From CFX5 sp023384495 (GTDB taxonomy: Bacteria > Chloroflexota > Anaerolineae > Caldilineales > Caldilineaceae), in the NCBI GenBank assembly GCA_048499455.1, contig JASNZV010000028.1, forward strand, positions 1-64,000: a stretch of 64,000 nucleotides of DNA, in the 5' to 3' direction. A model generated the notes under the pieces. That model worked only from the letters and a program-made list of their open reading frames with translations. It searched no databases and had not been told where the DNA came from. A program made the translations under genes and the position numbers. Shown here in pieces: positions 35,532 through 45,083 of this stretch. Position 1 is the stretch's first letter, and each line of letters opens with the position of its first letter.

Positions 35532-37622
35532 TTAGCGGCCGATCATCGACAAGTGCAAGGTTGTGGTCGCGCACAGGTTCGAGACGGGCATTATCCGCAC
35601 ATTGCTGGGCGGCGCGCCCGCGCGCGAGTCTGCCACGAGCACAAGCAGGGCCTCGTCAAAGCGGAACGTTTCGGAATAGATCGTGCTCGCTTGCAGCGTC
35701 AGCGTGTCGGGGATGATGCCGGTGCCTGAGCGGGCCGCCAGCCATGACACACCCGAGGGCCAGTCCGTATTGGCCTGGCGAGCCGCCATCACATCACCTG
35801 CCGTGGGAACGACGGCCTCATTGCCCTGCTCGTCACTCACAATCAGGGCGCCCGCTGGATCCACATAGGCGCTATAGATTGGCCCATCCAGCGTCGCCTG
35901 GACTGCCGCCAGTTCCGGTGAGCTGACAACGGCTGCCGTATAGCGGATACCCGACGTGCCCCCCACATTGACCCGGCGGGTGGGGATGGAGATGGTGTCG
36001 GTGCAGGGGTAGCTAAAGCTGACCGATGAGGGTTGCAACGAGACGAGCGCAGCCGTTACCCGCAAGTTTACCTCAATGTTGATCGGTTGATTGATCACTG
36101 CGGGGTTGCTGCTAAAGATCTGCACTTGCGCCTTGTAGTCGCCCGCCTGCAGGCCCGTCGCATTGAAGGTCAAGAAGAGCTGCGAGGGCGTCACGCCGGT
36201 GGGCGGCGAAATCGTAACCCACGAAGGGGCGCCCACCACGGCCGCCGTAAAGGGGATATTCTCTTGCGTGGTGAGATTGGTGAGCGTGACGATCTCGACC
36301 TTGGGCGCGCCGCCGGCTTCCAGCACCGCATCAACCTTGCTGCGGTCCACGCCAAACTGAGGCCCAAAGATAAAACCATTCTTATCCAGATCACCAATGG
36401 CCACGCTCCGCCGGTTGGTTGTCACATCGTAGCTGTTGCTGTTGGCCGAGCGGTCTGGCTCATAAAAGACGAGCATCCGGTTGTCGCGGATGAGGACGAT
36501 CTCGTCCTTGCCGTCGCCGTCGATGTCGCCTGCCGCGCCGGCGCGGTATCCGTTGTCATCGTCAAGACGCTGCTCCAGCTCAGAGGGGATGCTGCCTTGC
36601 CGCCGGCCGCGCACGATCATGCGCGGCGAGCGAACATTGCCCGGCACGTTGCGCAACATGACCACTTCTTCATCGGAGTTGTCGTTGATCTGGGCAAAAA
36701 AGACCACACGCGGCGAAGGGTTGAAGGCCTCGGTAGCCACATCGCTAAAATCGCCGTCGGAAGACCAGCGCTGCACGATCATCGCGGGCAGCGGCGGATC
36801 GGCAGTCCGCACCCAGGCCAACATAGGGCGGTTGCTCCCCTCCCAGCGACCGATGGCGACTGCCTTGGGCGGGCGGCTGTCGCTGCCGTAGTTAAAGATT
36901 CGGCGCAGGCCGCCATCCACCCGAAAGACCTGCATGTTGTTGTTGTCTTCGGCCACCAGGGCAAACTCATCGGTTCCCCGGTTGTCCAGGTTGCCTACGG
37001 CGATCTGGTTCCAACGCTCATTGTATCGGCCCGAAAAGTGTTCTACCCAACCACGGCCGGTGGGTGTTGGGCTGTCGGATTTGAGGCCAACAAGCCGCAT
37101 CAGGTCGTTAGAGGGCCTATCTTCGGGCCGCATCTCGTAGACAAAGATGATCTCGTCACCGGGGATGTTCTCATCAAAGTTGCCTGCGGCCACCAACTGG
37201 GGTGAACCGGGCACTTCAAGCCGATAGAGGGTGTCCCACGGGATGCCGTTGATCGTCTGGTCGGGGTTAATCGCGCCGCTCGCCACCACCGGGTCGAAGA
37301 CGGCCAGTTTGCCGTCGTAGAGGCCACCGCCAATCGCGACGATCTCCATGTCCCCATCGCCATCGACATCGGCCAGCGCAAAGTCGCGCCAGCCGCCATC
37401 GGGGCTGAACCACTGCACCTGGGGGTTCGTCCCCGTGACGCGTGTGTCCAACACGCGAATAAAGCCCGAAGCATCGATGTAAACGATCTCCTCATCCGGG
37501 TCTTGGCTAGGGGCTGCCAACGCCACCGCAGGCTCAAAGGGCGCGTCGGGCAAGTGCGCCAAAAACGAGGCAATCAGCAACAGCGTGGCCATCGTCTTGC
37601 GCCACTGGGTCAACTTCAACAT
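35532..37622 (-). CDS. Secreted FG-GAP/VCBS-like repeat protein with Ig-like domains
   Basis: Exported protein of 696 residues with a signal peptide (TMATLLLIASFLA). The first 400 residues hold several FG-GAP-like blades with calcium-binding DxDxDG loops (DVDGDGDMEI, DIDGDGKDEI, NLDNRGTDEF, DLDKNGF), implying an integrin-alpha-like beta-propeller. The C-terminal part (about 430-620) contains two BACON/Ig-like modules (FTAAVVGAPSWVTISPPTGV; AALVSLQPSSVSFSYP). It is most likely a surface or extracellular binding protein. No enzyme motif was found. A strong hairpin lies right after its stop. Confidence 0.82.
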   Translation of the reverse strand: MLKLTQWRKTMATLLLIASFLAHLPDAPFEPAVALAAPSQDPDEEIVYIDASGFIRVLDTRVTGTNPQVQWFSPDGGWRDFALADVDGDGDMEIVAIGGGLYDGKLAVFDPVVASGAINPDQTINGIPWDTLYRLEVPGSPQLVAAGNFDENIPGDEIIFVYEMRPEDRPSNDLMRLVGLKSDSPTPTGRGWVEHFSGRYNERWNQIAVGNLDNRGTDEFALVAEDNNNMQVFRVDGGLRRIFNYGSDSRPPKAVAIGRWEGSNRPMLAWVRTADPPLPAMIVQRWSSDGDFSDVATEAFNPSPRVVFFAQINDNSDEEVVMLRNVPGNVRSPRMIVRGRRQGSIPSELEQRLDDDNGYRAGAAGDIDGDGKDEIVLIRDNRMLVFYEPDRSANSNSYDVTTNRRSVAIGDLDKNGFIFGPQFGVDRSKVDAVLEAGGAPKVEIVTLTNLTTQENIPFTAAVVGAPSWVTISPPTGVTPSQLFLTFNATGLQAGDYKAQVQIFSSNPAVINQPINIEVNLRVTAALVSLQPSSVSFSYPCTDTISIPTRRVNVGGTSGIRYTAAVVSSPELAAVQATLDGPIYSAYVDPAGALIVSDEQGNEAVVPTAGDVMAARQANTDWPSGVSWLAARSGTGIIPDTLTLQASTIYSETFRFDEALLVLVADSRAGAPPSNVRIMPVSNLCATTTLHLSMIGR

Positions 37623-37917
37623 GAATCGATTTCTCCTTCAAACGGATTTGAACGGGTTCGCCGGGCATGAATCGAGATTGTACGGTTGCATACTATATAC
37701 GTTGCTCAAAGCAAAAAATCACGGTATGCTATTGGGCGTGGTGGGGTGTGCTTTGGCCGGCGCATATTCAGTTTGGAACGCAAACACTGATTTTGCAAAT
37801 TTGATTTTCTTCATAAACGTCAAATATGCCAAAAAGTTCACCCAAACAGTTTCGCAAGACAAGACAGACGGCAAAACAATCAAAAGACAAAACAAAGAAC
37901 CAAGATAGGAGTCAATC
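37623..37917. promoter_or_regulatory. AT-rich divergent control region of FG-GAP gene and mdh
   Basis: A 295-bp gap between divergent starts, with markedly lower GC than the rest of the window from about 37680 to 37900 (long A/T stretches, A-rich leader before mdh). Both promoters must lie here, but no -35/-10 pair with proper spacing stands out. A 107-codon open frame overlapping it has no support. Confidence 0.5.
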
Positions 37918-38901
37918 ATGTCATCACCGATCCGAGTGGCCGTCACGGGCGCGGCTGGCAATATCGGCTATGCCCTGCTCTACCGCATTGCCAACGGCGA
38001 TCTCTTTGGACCAGAGCAACCGGTGATCTTGCATTTGCTTGAGATCACACCAGCCATGAAAGCGCTAGAAGGCGTGGTCATGGAGTTGGACGACTGCGCC
38101 TTCCCGCTGTTGGCTGGCGTCGTGTTAAGCGATGAGGCCAACCAGGCGTTTGCGGGCGCCAACTGGGCGTTGTTGGTGGGGGCCCGCCCTCGCTCAAAAG
38201 GTATGGAGCGCAAGGACCTGCTCGAAGCCAATGGCGGCATCTTTACCGCACAGGGCAAGGCGCTCAACGACCATGCCGCGCCCGACATTCGCGTCCTGGT
38301 GGTGGGCAACCCCGCCAACACCAATTGCCTGATCGCCCAGCGCAGCGCGCCCGACATCCCCGCCGAACGCTTTACGGCCATGACCCGGCTCGACCACAAT
38401 CGCGCCGTCAGCCAGTTGGCGCAAAAGGCAGGCGCGCCGACGACAGCCGTGCGCAAGGTGACGATCTGGGGCAATCACAGCACCACCCAATATCCAGACG
38501 CCTATCATGCCGAAATCAACGGCCAACCGGCGCCGGGCGTCATCCACGATGACCGGTGGCTAAAGGAGACCTTTGTGCCCACGGTGCAAAAGCGCGGCGC
38601 GGCGGTGATCGAGGCGCGTGGCCAAAGCAGCGCGGCCAGCGCCGCCAATGCCGCCATCAATCATGTCCAGACCTGGCATCATGGCGCGCCTGCCGGCGAC
38701 TGGACGAGCATGGGCATCCTCAGCACGGGCGCCTACGGCGCGCCGACCGGCGTCATCTTCAGCTACCCCGTGACAGTGCAGGGAGGGGAAATTACGATTG
38801 TCGAGGGATTGACGCTCAACGACTATGACCGACAGATGTTGGCGGCCACGGGGAATGAGCTGCAGGAAGAACGGGCGGCGATTGCACATATGCTTCGGTG
38901 A
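37918..38901 (+). CDS. mdh: Malate dehydrogenase
   Basis: NAD-dependent malate dehydrogenase of 327 residues (TCA cycle), of the MDH type 2 group related to cytoplasmic/chloroplast enzymes. The Rossmann loop is GAAGNIG (11-17), GARPRSKGMER is the mobile active-site loop with the substrate arginines, NPANTN precedes the catalytic RLDHNRA, and the catalytic His is in WGNHSTTQ. Length and motifs are complete. AGGAG lies 8 bp upstream of the ATG. The leader is AT-rich, suggesting a strong, separately controlled gene. Confidence 0.95.
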   Translation: MSSPIRVAVTGAAGNIGYALLYRIANGDLFGPEQPVILHLLEITPAMKALEGVVMELDDCAFPLLAGVVLSDEANQAFAGANWALLVGARPRSKGMERKDLLEANGGIFTAQGKALNDHAAPDIRVLVVGNPANTNCLIAQRSAPDIPAERFTAMTRLDHNRAVSQLAQKAGAPTTAVRKVTIWGNHSTTQYPDAYHAEINGQPAPGVIHDDRWLKETFVPTVQKRGAAVIEARGQSSAASAANAAINHVQTWHHGAPAGDWTSMGILSTGAYGAPTGVIFSYPVTVQGGEITIVEGLTLNDYDRQMLAATGNELQEERAAIAHMLR

Positions 38902-38952
38902 CGCTTTCTGGGATGGGAGTGTCTGTGGCTCAAAGGCTCGCCCACTCCGCTG

Positions 38953-41190
38953 TCACTGGGTTGTGGTGCGGGTGAGCGCCATGAGCGCAGTCTGGACACC
39001 ATGAACCGCAACCGTGCGCAAGTCACCGTCCGGTGGCGTCCGGTGGCGATACCGGCCATCGGGCAGCATCTCCCACGACTGGCGACAGTCATCCAAAGAT
39101 GAGCGCAGGATGTTGTCCAACTGCTCGCGCGCGCGAGGGTCTTCAATCGGCGTGATCGCCTCGACACGATTGCTCAGGTTGCGCTGCATCCAATCGGCGC
39201 TGCCAATGTAATATTTGGGGTCGCCATTGTTCTCGAAATAGAAGATGCGCGAGTGTTCGAGGAAACGGCCAATGATGCTGAGCACCCGAATGTTCTCGCT
39301 CACACCTGGCAGCCCCGGCCGCACACGGCAATTGCCGCGCACGATCAGGTCGATGGCGACGCCAGCCTGGCTGGCTTCGTAAAGTTTTCGCACCATGATC
39401 GGGTCTTCCAGTCCGTTCATTTTGGCGATGACACGGGCGGGAAGACCGGCCAGGGCGTTACGGATCTCGCCATCGATCAGTTCCAAGAATTGCTGGCGCA
39501 TGTTAACTGGGGCGACCAACAGCTTACGATAGATGCTTTGCCGGCTGTAACCCGTCAAGAAGTTAAAAAGGTCCATGACATCGGCAGCCAGCGCCGGGTC
39601 GCAACTGAAAAGGCCCACATCGGTGTAGAGCGCGGCGGTCTTGGCGTTATAGTTGCCTGTGCCGATATGTACATAGGCGCGTAGACCGTCTTCCTCCTGG
39701 CGGATGACCAGCGAGAGCTTGGAGTGGGTCTTGAGGCCCACCAACCCATAGGCTACGTGGCAGCCGGCATTTTCCAGTACGCGCGCCCATTCGATGTTGC
39801 GCTCTTCGTCAAAACGGGCCTTTACTTCGACCAGCACCGCCACTTGCTTGCCTCGCTCAGCCGCCTGAATCAGCGCGCTGACAATCGGCGAGTCGGAGCT
39901 GGTGCGATAGATGGTCTGTTTGATGGCAAGCACTTGGGGGTCGCGCGCCGCCGCTTCGATAAACTGTTGCGTGCTGGCGGCAAAGCTGATGTAGGGGTGA
40001 TGCACCAACAGATCACCCTGGCGGATGACCCCAAAGATTTCTCCCGGGCGCGCCTTGCTGTCTAGCCCAACCAAACGCACCGGCGTCAGCGGCGTCCAGG
40101 GTTCGTATTTGAGGTGGGGCAAATTGAGATCCGCCAGGCTGAAAAGGTCGTCCAGCCCCAGATAACCGCGTACATGATAGATGTCGTTTTGCTCCAACCC
40201 CAGTTCGCTGCGCAGGATTTCGAGCATGTTGTCGGGCATCGAACCCGACACTTCAAGCCGCACGACGGGGGCAAAGCGGCGTTCGCGCAGCTCTTCGCTG
40301 ATGAGTTCGAGCAGATCATCGGCCTCCTCTTCGTTGCGTTCAATGGCGGCGTTGCGCGTCACACGGAAGGGGTGGACGGCCACGATCTCCAGCCCGCGAA
40401 AGAGCACGTCCAGGTTGTGCGTGATGATCTGTTCCAGCGGCACAAATTGGTGGGGGTCTTCCAAGGCCACCCAGCGCGGCCGATTGGTCGGCACTTTGAC
40501 ACGCGCAAAACGCGTCTCGCTGCTCACCGGGTCATACAACATGACGCCCAGGCTCAGGCTCTGGTTGCTGATAAAGGGGAAGGGGTGGCCGGGGTCGACG
40601 GCCAGCGGGGTGAGGATGGGGTAAACCTCTTTTTCATAGTAGGCGTCTAGGCGTTGACGTTGTGCAGCCCCCAGGTCGCGATAGTCAAGGATATGCACCT
40701 GGTGATTCGCCAGTTCAGGGAGTAGCTCTTCGAAAAGACAGCGGCTTTGCGCCTCGAGCATGGGGCGCACCGCCCGGCTGATCAGCTCCAGTTGGCGGTC
40801 GGGCGTCCAACCGCGCAGGTTGAGATTGGCAATGCCGACTGCCTGTTGGCGCTTGAGACCGCCAACGCGCTTGCGAAAGAACTCATCCAAATTTCGAGCC
40901 GTAATCGCCAGAAACGTAACACGTTCAAGCAGCGGTGTCCGCTTATCAAGCGCCTCGTGCAGCACGCGCCAGTTAAAATCAAGCCACACCAGCTCACTGT
41001 TGTAAACCTCCGGCGATGTGCTCAACTCATCAAGAGAGAGCGTCGTCAAGTCAGCGTCCGGCTCGTAGGCGCGCGCCGGTGGAAAGATTACCGAAGGCGC
41101 AGCGCCGTTTCCCGTCGAAGGGGCTGGCCCTACACGAATCGCCGCCGGCTCTGACGTTTCTGGGTGCGTTTGCGAACGGTAGACTGTCAT
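38953..41190 (-). CDS. ppk1: Polyphosphate kinase 1
   Basis: Reversibly polymerises ATP gamma-phosphate into polyphosphate. The protein (745 residues) shows the N-terminal helical domain (ERVTFLAITARNLDEFFRKRVGGLKRQ), the head domain and two phospholipase-D-like catalytic domains with GTGNYNAKTAALYTDVGLF and the HSKLSLV and YFENNGDPKYYIGSADWM stretches. GGAG before ATG 41190 selects the start; 14 further residues are in frame from a TTG. It is convergent with mdh, which ends 51 bp away, and downstream of hisD by 114 bp on the same strand. Confidence 0.95.
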   Translation of the reverse strand: MTVYRSQTHPETSEPAAIRVGPAPSTGNGAAPSVIFPPARAYEPDADLTTLSLDELSTSPEVYNSELVWLDFNWRVLHEALDKRTPLLERVTFLAITARNLDEFFRKRVGGLKRQQAVGIANLNLRGWTPDRQLELISRAVRPMLEAQSRCLFEELLPELANHQVHILDYRDLGAAQRQRLDAYYEKEVYPILTPLAVDPGHPFPFISNQSLSLGVMLYDPVSSETRFARVKVPTNRPRWVALEDPHQFVPLEQIITHNLDVLFRGLEIVAVHPFRVTRNAAIERNEEEADDLLELISEELRERRFAPVVRLEVSGSMPDNMLEILRSELGLEQNDIYHVRGYLGLDDLFSLADLNLPHLKYEPWTPLTPVRLVGLDSKARPGEIFGVIRQGDLLVHHPYISFAASTQQFIEAAARDPQVLAIKQTIYRTSSDSPIVSALIQAAERGKQVAVLVEVKARFDEERNIEWARVLENAGCHVAYGLVGLKTHSKLSLVIRQEEDGLRAYVHIGTGNYNAKTAALYTDVGLFSCDPALAADVMDLFNFLTGYSRQSIYRKLLVAPVNMRQQFLELIDGEIRNALAGLPARVIAKMNGLEDPIMVRKLYEASQAGVAIDLIVRGNCRVRPGLPGVSENIRVLSIIGRFLEHSRIFYFENNGDPKYYIGSADWMQRNLSNRVEAITPIEDPRAREQLDNILRSSLDDCRQSWEMLPDGRYRHRTPPDGDLRTVAVHGVQTALMALTRTTTQ

Positions 41191-41304
41191 GGGCAGCTCC
41201 TCAATCGTGCAGACCGATATGCGACGGTTCAAGTTGCAGACAGATAGGGGAGCCGGCGCATCTGCGTCAAACGCATTGTAGCGAGAAAGTGACGCCTTGT
41301 CGAA

Positions 41305-42648
41305 TCATGCACTGCCGCCAAAGCGGCGGCGGACGGCAGCCGCATGGGCCGTCAACCCCTCGGTTTCGGCCAGGCTCTCGGCGGCTGGGCCGATTGCCTC
41401 AAACGCCTGCTCGTTGAGACCAATCACGCTGACAAGTTTGACAAAGTCCTGCACATTGACCGGTGAGGCAAAGCGCGCCGTGCCGCCCGTGGGCATCACG
41501 TGGCTTGGCCCTGCCACATAGTCGCCCAACACTTCAAAGCTGCGTTCACCAAGAAAGACGCCACCGGCGTTTTGCACTTGCCCCAGATAGCGCCAGGGAT
41601 CCTCCACCAGGAGGCAGAGATGTTCAGGCGCATAGGCATTGGCGAGGTCAAACGCCTGCGCCAGGGTGTCAGTGATGACAATGCCGCTGCCGCGGCGCAG
41701 CGCGCCTTCAATGATCTCGGAGCGTCCCAGTTCCTCAAGTTGAGCCATCACCGCTGCCTGCACCTGCCCGGCCAGCTCTCGGCTAGGGGTGAGTAGAATC
41801 GCGGACGCCAGCACATCGTGTTCGGCCTGGGCCAGCAGGTCTGCCGCGGCCAGTTGCGGGTCGGCGGCGGCATCGGCGATCACCACCGTTTCGGTGGGGC
41901 CGGGCAGCCCGTCGATGCCGACCAACCCAAAGACCTGCCGTTTGGCCAGCGTCACAAACAAGTTGCCGGGGCCACAAATTTTGTCCACCGGGCGGATCGT
42001 TTCTGTGCCAAAGGTCAGCGCGCCGATGGCCTGGGCGCCGCCGGCCACATAGATGGCGTCAACCCCGGCGATGTCCGCCGCTACGAGTATGGCCGGATGG
42101 GGGAGCCCAGTGGCGCGCTGCGGGGGCGTGATCACCGCCACGTGGGGCACATCCGCCACTCGCGCCGGGATGGCCGTCATGAGCAGGGAGCTAGGCAGTG
42201 GCGCGGTGCCGCCAGGGATGTAAATGCCCACCCTGGGGATCGGGCGCACCAGTTGGCCCAGTGTGCCCTCGGCGTCATTGTGAATCCAACTGAGCGAGGG
42301 TTGGCGGCGATGGAACTGTTCGATACGGTGCGCGGCCAGCTTGAGGGCAGCCACCACATCGGGAGCAACCTGGCTGTATGCGGCTTCCAGATGCGTGGCG
42401 CTCAGTTGCAGCGCCGCCGGGGTCACCCGGTCCAACCGTTCGCTCCATTCGCCAACCGCGGCGTCTCCCCGATGGCGCACATCGGCCAGAATCCGGCGCA
42501 CCACCTCGTCGGGCGGGATGCGCTCGCCAAAGAGCGCCTCGCTGCTGGCGAGCAGCGCTTCGGGGGTGTCCAGCTCATCCCACGCTGCGCGGCGGAGGAT
42601 GGTGGCTTGGGCTGTGGGTACATCGAGAATTCGCATCAGGTCGCTCAT
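41305..42648 (-). CDS. hisD: Histidinol dehydrogenase
   Basis: Zinc enzyme (447 residues) that oxidises L-histidinol to L-histidine in two NAD-dependent steps. KICGPGNLFV, GPTETVVIAD, LLAQAEHDVLASAILLT and AYAPEHL carry the expected zinc and catalytic residues, and the C-terminal VPTGGTARFASP-like segment (VMPTGGTARFASPVNV) is intact. Length is normal. It is the only his gene in the window, downstream of a NUDIX gene by 45 bp on the same strand. The region before the ATG has no strong ribosome binding site. Confidence 0.95.
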   Translation of the reverse strand: MSDLMRILDVPTAQATILRRAAWDELDTPEALLASSEALFGERIPPDEVVRRILADVRHRGDAAVGEWSERLDRVTPAALQLSATHLEAAYSQVAPDVVAALKLAAHRIEQFHRRQPSLSWIHNDAEGTLGQLVRPIPRVGIYIPGGTAPLPSSLLMTAIPARVADVPHVAVITPPQRATGLPHPAILVAADIAGVDAIYVAGGAQAIGALTFGTETIRPVDKICGPGNLFVTLAKRQVFGLVGIDGLPGPTETVVIADAAADPQLAAADLLAQAEHDVLASAILLTPSRELAGQVQAAVMAQLEELGRSEIIEGALRRGSGIVITDTLAQAFDLANAYAPEHLCLLVEDPWRYLGQVQNAGGVFLGERSFEVLGDYVAGPSHVMPTGGTARFASPVNVQDFVKLVSVIGLNEQAFEAIGPAAESLAETEGLTAHAAAVRRRFGGSA

Positions 42649-42693
42649 GATTGGCTATCCACTCAACAGTGGCAAGATTATGAAATCGCTTTG

Positions 42694-43338
42694 TCACGGG
42701 TCGCTGCAATCGCGGGTGAACCCGCAGACTTGGCAAACAATTTTGCAGTGACGCTTGACAACCGCGCCGCCACAGGTCCAGCAATAGGTATCGTCCGCCG
42801 GATCGTAGACGGGTCGATAGGGGGCGCGTGTGGGCGGTTGTGGCTTTGGCGCCGGATTCTGGCGGGGCGCCGGGGTCGAGTCGTAGAAGATGACATGGTG
42901 GTCCACCAAACGGCCCTGTTCATAGATGAACTGGCCTGAAAAGATGCCGTCGCGCTCCAGCCATTGGAGGAAGACGCGGTCACCTTCCCAGAGATTGAGG
43001 TCGAGGAGCCTGTCATCGTCGACCCATGCCAGCACGCCTTCTGACGAATCGATCAATTCGCCGGTGAAGCCATACGCCACAAAAACAAAGACATACCAGT
43101 CATCGATCTCATCAAAGGCGGGGAAAGTGAGAAAGCCGCGCAGTTGCGGCTCGACCATGCGTAGCCCGCTCTCTTCTTCCACCTCACGGATGGCGCACTG
43201 TTCTGGCGTCTCGCCCGGCATCAGCTTGCCGCCCAAGCCATTCCACTTGCCCTCGTGCATATCGTTGGCTTTTTTAATGCGGTGCATCATCAGCGTGCGG
43301 CCGTGGGCCTTGACGTAGCAGAGCGTGGCGAGTTTCAT
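42694..43338 (-). CDS. NUDIX hydrolase with C-terminal zinc ribbon
   Basis: A 214-residue fusion. The N-terminal 140 residues form a MutT-type NUDIX domain: the box GGKLMPGETPEQCAIREVEEES (37-58) is complete, and the HRIKKANDMHEGKWNGLGGK start is typical of 8-oxo-dGTP diphosphatase-like members. After a Pro-rich linker (TPAPRQNPAPKPQPP) four cysteines in two CxxC pairs (CWTC and CQVC) with an extra HC build a zinc ribbon. Such ribbons in NUDIX proteins are usually N-terminal (NudC), so this arrangement is unusual. It lies 2 bp after the pRiA4b-ORF3 gene. Confidence 0.88.
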   Translation of the reverse strand: MKLATLCYVKAHGRTLMMHRIKKANDMHEGKWNGLGGKLMPGETPEQCAIREVEEESGLRMVEPQLRGFLTFPAFDEIDDWYVFVFVAYGFTGELIDSSEGVLAWVDDDRLLDLNLWEGDRVFLQWLERDGIFSGQFIYEQGRLVDHHVIFYDSTPAPRQNPAPKPQPPTRAPYRPVYDPADDTYCWTCGGAVVKRHCKIVCQVCGFTRDCSDP

Positions 43339-43340
43339 GG

Positions 43341-43910
43341 TTAGCGCGATGTACTCAGGGCCTGATTGACAGCATCGAGATCAAAGGCTTCTGGATCGAA
43401 CTCATCGCCAAACCACTCGACCATATCTTCATGCTCAGGGTGGTTGGGGTCGGCCAGAGCCTCGACAAAGTTGGCGTAGCCCCATACGCCCCCCACGTCA
43501 TCGGGTGGGCAGGCGCGCTTACCCTTGACACAGTGGGGCAACTTCAAGGTCGGGTCGGGCGGTAGGATCTTTTCGAGCAGAATCTCATGGTCCCAACTGT
43601 CACCAAAGTCGTACTGGTAACGGAAGCGAACTTTCTCGCCGGTGATCACATCCTGCAAGGTCACTTTGTCCTCGTCCTCCAGGTCAAACTCGTCTTGCAG
43701 CTCCGCCATCCCAATCGTGCGCGAGCCTATCGTAAACTCGTGGAGGTGCGAGTTGTCCCAGCCCATTGTCAACTGGATCACATCATGTAGGTCGGCAAAG
43801 GTCATGGCGGCAGGCACAAGCACACGCCGCCAGATAGGTGGGCGCAGGTATCGCAATGTAATCTTGATCTGATAGATATTACTGGCTGGTTGCCTCTTTC
43901 GCGATGGCAT
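43341..43910 (-). CDS. Plasmid pRiA4b ORF-3-family protein
   Basis: A 189-residue protein of the PRiA4_ORF3 family, whose function is not known. Hallmarks are IYQIKITLRYLRPPIWRRVLVP, the TFADLHDVIQLTMGWDNSHLHEF core and YDFGDSWDHEI, then a Cys-containing PHCVKGKRACPPDDVGGVWGY segment that may bind metal. It precedes the NUDIX gene by 2 bp, so the two are co-translated; a shared role is inferred. It follows the gap after E1 beta (108 bp). Confidence 0.9.
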   Translation of the reverse strand: MPSRKRQPASNIYQIKITLRYLRPPIWRRVLVPAAMTFADLHDVIQLTMGWDNSHLHEFTIGSRTIGMAELQDEFDLEDEDKVTLQDVITGEKVRFRYQYDFGDSWDHEILLEKILPPDPTLKLPHCVKGKRACPPDDVGGVWGYANFVEALADPNHPEHEDMVEWFGDEFDPEAFDLDAVNQALSTSR

Positions 43911-44018
43911 GGCTTTCTCCGCTACGTAACGCTAACCCCAAACAGACCAAAGTCAAAGCAGGGCCAATCGGTAGCACACTATGATGGTCCGAACCGCAAC
44001 CGTCTTCCGGATCCGTTC

Positions 44019-45053
44019 CTAAAAGGCGGCCAGCGCGGCCGCCGCCGCATAGAGCTTCTCGGCATTGGGGCGATAGGCATCCTCCAGCGGCGGGCTAAAG
44101 GGGACGGGGATGTCCAGCCCACCGAGGCGGCGGATGGGCGCGTCCAGCCACTCGAAGGCGCAATCGCTGATCAGCGCCGCCACCTCCGCGCCGACGCCCA
44201 GCAGCCGGTTGGCCGAGTGGACAATCAACACCTTGCCGGTCTTGCGCGCCGTGGCGAGGATCGCCTCCGTGTCCAGCGGCTTGAGCGTGCGCAAGTCAAG
44301 CACCTCGGCGCTGACGCCCTCTTGCGCCAGACGCTCTGCGGCGGCAAGCGCTTCGTGCAACTGGGCGCCATAGGTGATGATCGACAGGTCATCCCCCGAG
44401 CGCGCCAGGTTGGCCTTGCCGATGGGCGTCACAAAGTCGCCGGGCGGCACATGACCTTTGAGCGCGCGGTAGAGCGGCTTGCTTTCGAAATAGATCACCG
44501 GATTGTTGTCGCGGATGGCGGCGATGAGCAGCCCTTTGGCGTCGGCGGGCGTGGCGGGGGCCACCACCTTCAGCCCCGGCGTGTGGACAAACCATGCCTC
44601 AGGGTTCTGGCTGTGGAAGGGGCCGGAGCGGATGCCGCCATCGGCGGGGGCGCGGATCACCCAGGGGATGGGCGCATGCCAGCGATAATGGTTGGTGGCC
44701 GCATATTGGACGATGCTGTCAAACGCCGTGCTGATAAAGTCGGCGAACTGCATCTCAATCACCGGCCGCAATCCCATCAGCGCCATGCCGTTGGCCATGC
44801 CCACAAAGCCCAGCTCGGCCATGGGCATATTCATCACACGGCGGTCGCCAAATTCTTCCGTAAAGCCCTTGGTCACCTTGAACGCGCCCCCAAACTCGCC
44901 GGCAATGTCTTCGCCCATCACCAGCACGTTGGGGTCGCGGCGCATCTCTTCGCGCAGCGCCTCGCTGATCGCAGCGATGTAGGTGAGTTCGCGGTCAGCC
45001 CGGTCGATCTGCTCGGCGTCGGCAAAACCAAAGTTGTTTCCCACACGCGTCAT
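44019..45053 (-). CDS. pdhB: 2-oxo acid dehydrogenase E1 beta subunit (pyruvate/acetoin type)
   Basis: Thiamine-diphosphate enzyme beta chain (344 residues). GEDIAGEFGGAFKVTKGF, PMAELGFVGMANGMAL, ADFISTAFDSIVQYAA and the C-terminal PIRRLGGLDIPVPFSPPLED are typical of E1 beta. It pairs with the E1 alpha gene 30 bp upstream. No E2 or E3 gene is adjacent in the 64 kb, so the remaining subunits are elsewhere. The motifs favour pyruvate or acetoin dehydrogenase over the branched-chain type, but this is not certain. GGGGGATG precedes the start. Confidence 0.9.
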   Translation of the reverse strand: MTRVGNNFGFADAEQIDRADRELTYIAAISEALREEMRRDPNVLVMGEDIAGEFGGAFKVTKGFTEEFGDRRVMNMPMAELGFVGMANGMALMGLRPVIEMQFADFISTAFDSIVQYAATNHYRWHAPIPWVIRAPADGGIRSGPFHSQNPEAWFVHTPGLKVVAPATPADAKGLLIAAIRDNNPVIYFESKPLYRALKGHVPPGDFVTPIGKANLARSGDDLSIITYGAQLHEALAAAERLAQEGVSAEVLDLRTLKPLDTEAILATARKTGKVLIVHSANRLLGVGAEVAALISDCAFEWLDAPIRRLGGLDIPVPFSPPLEDAYRPNAEKLYAAAAALAAF

Positions 45054-45083
45054 ACAACATCCCCCACTTGCGGATTGGCGCAG

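Noticed and set aside
37585..37908. 107-codon open frame between the FG-GAP gene and mdh
   Set aside because: Overlaps the start of a real gene and the AT-rich control region; Lys-rich end is due to base composition.
42651..42664. ATTGGCTATCCACT, also at 22351-22364 next to the second kinase start
   Set aside because: A 14-mer shared by two unrelated gene starts could be chance in 64 kb; it also makes a 5-codon mini-frame before hisD but nothing supports its use.
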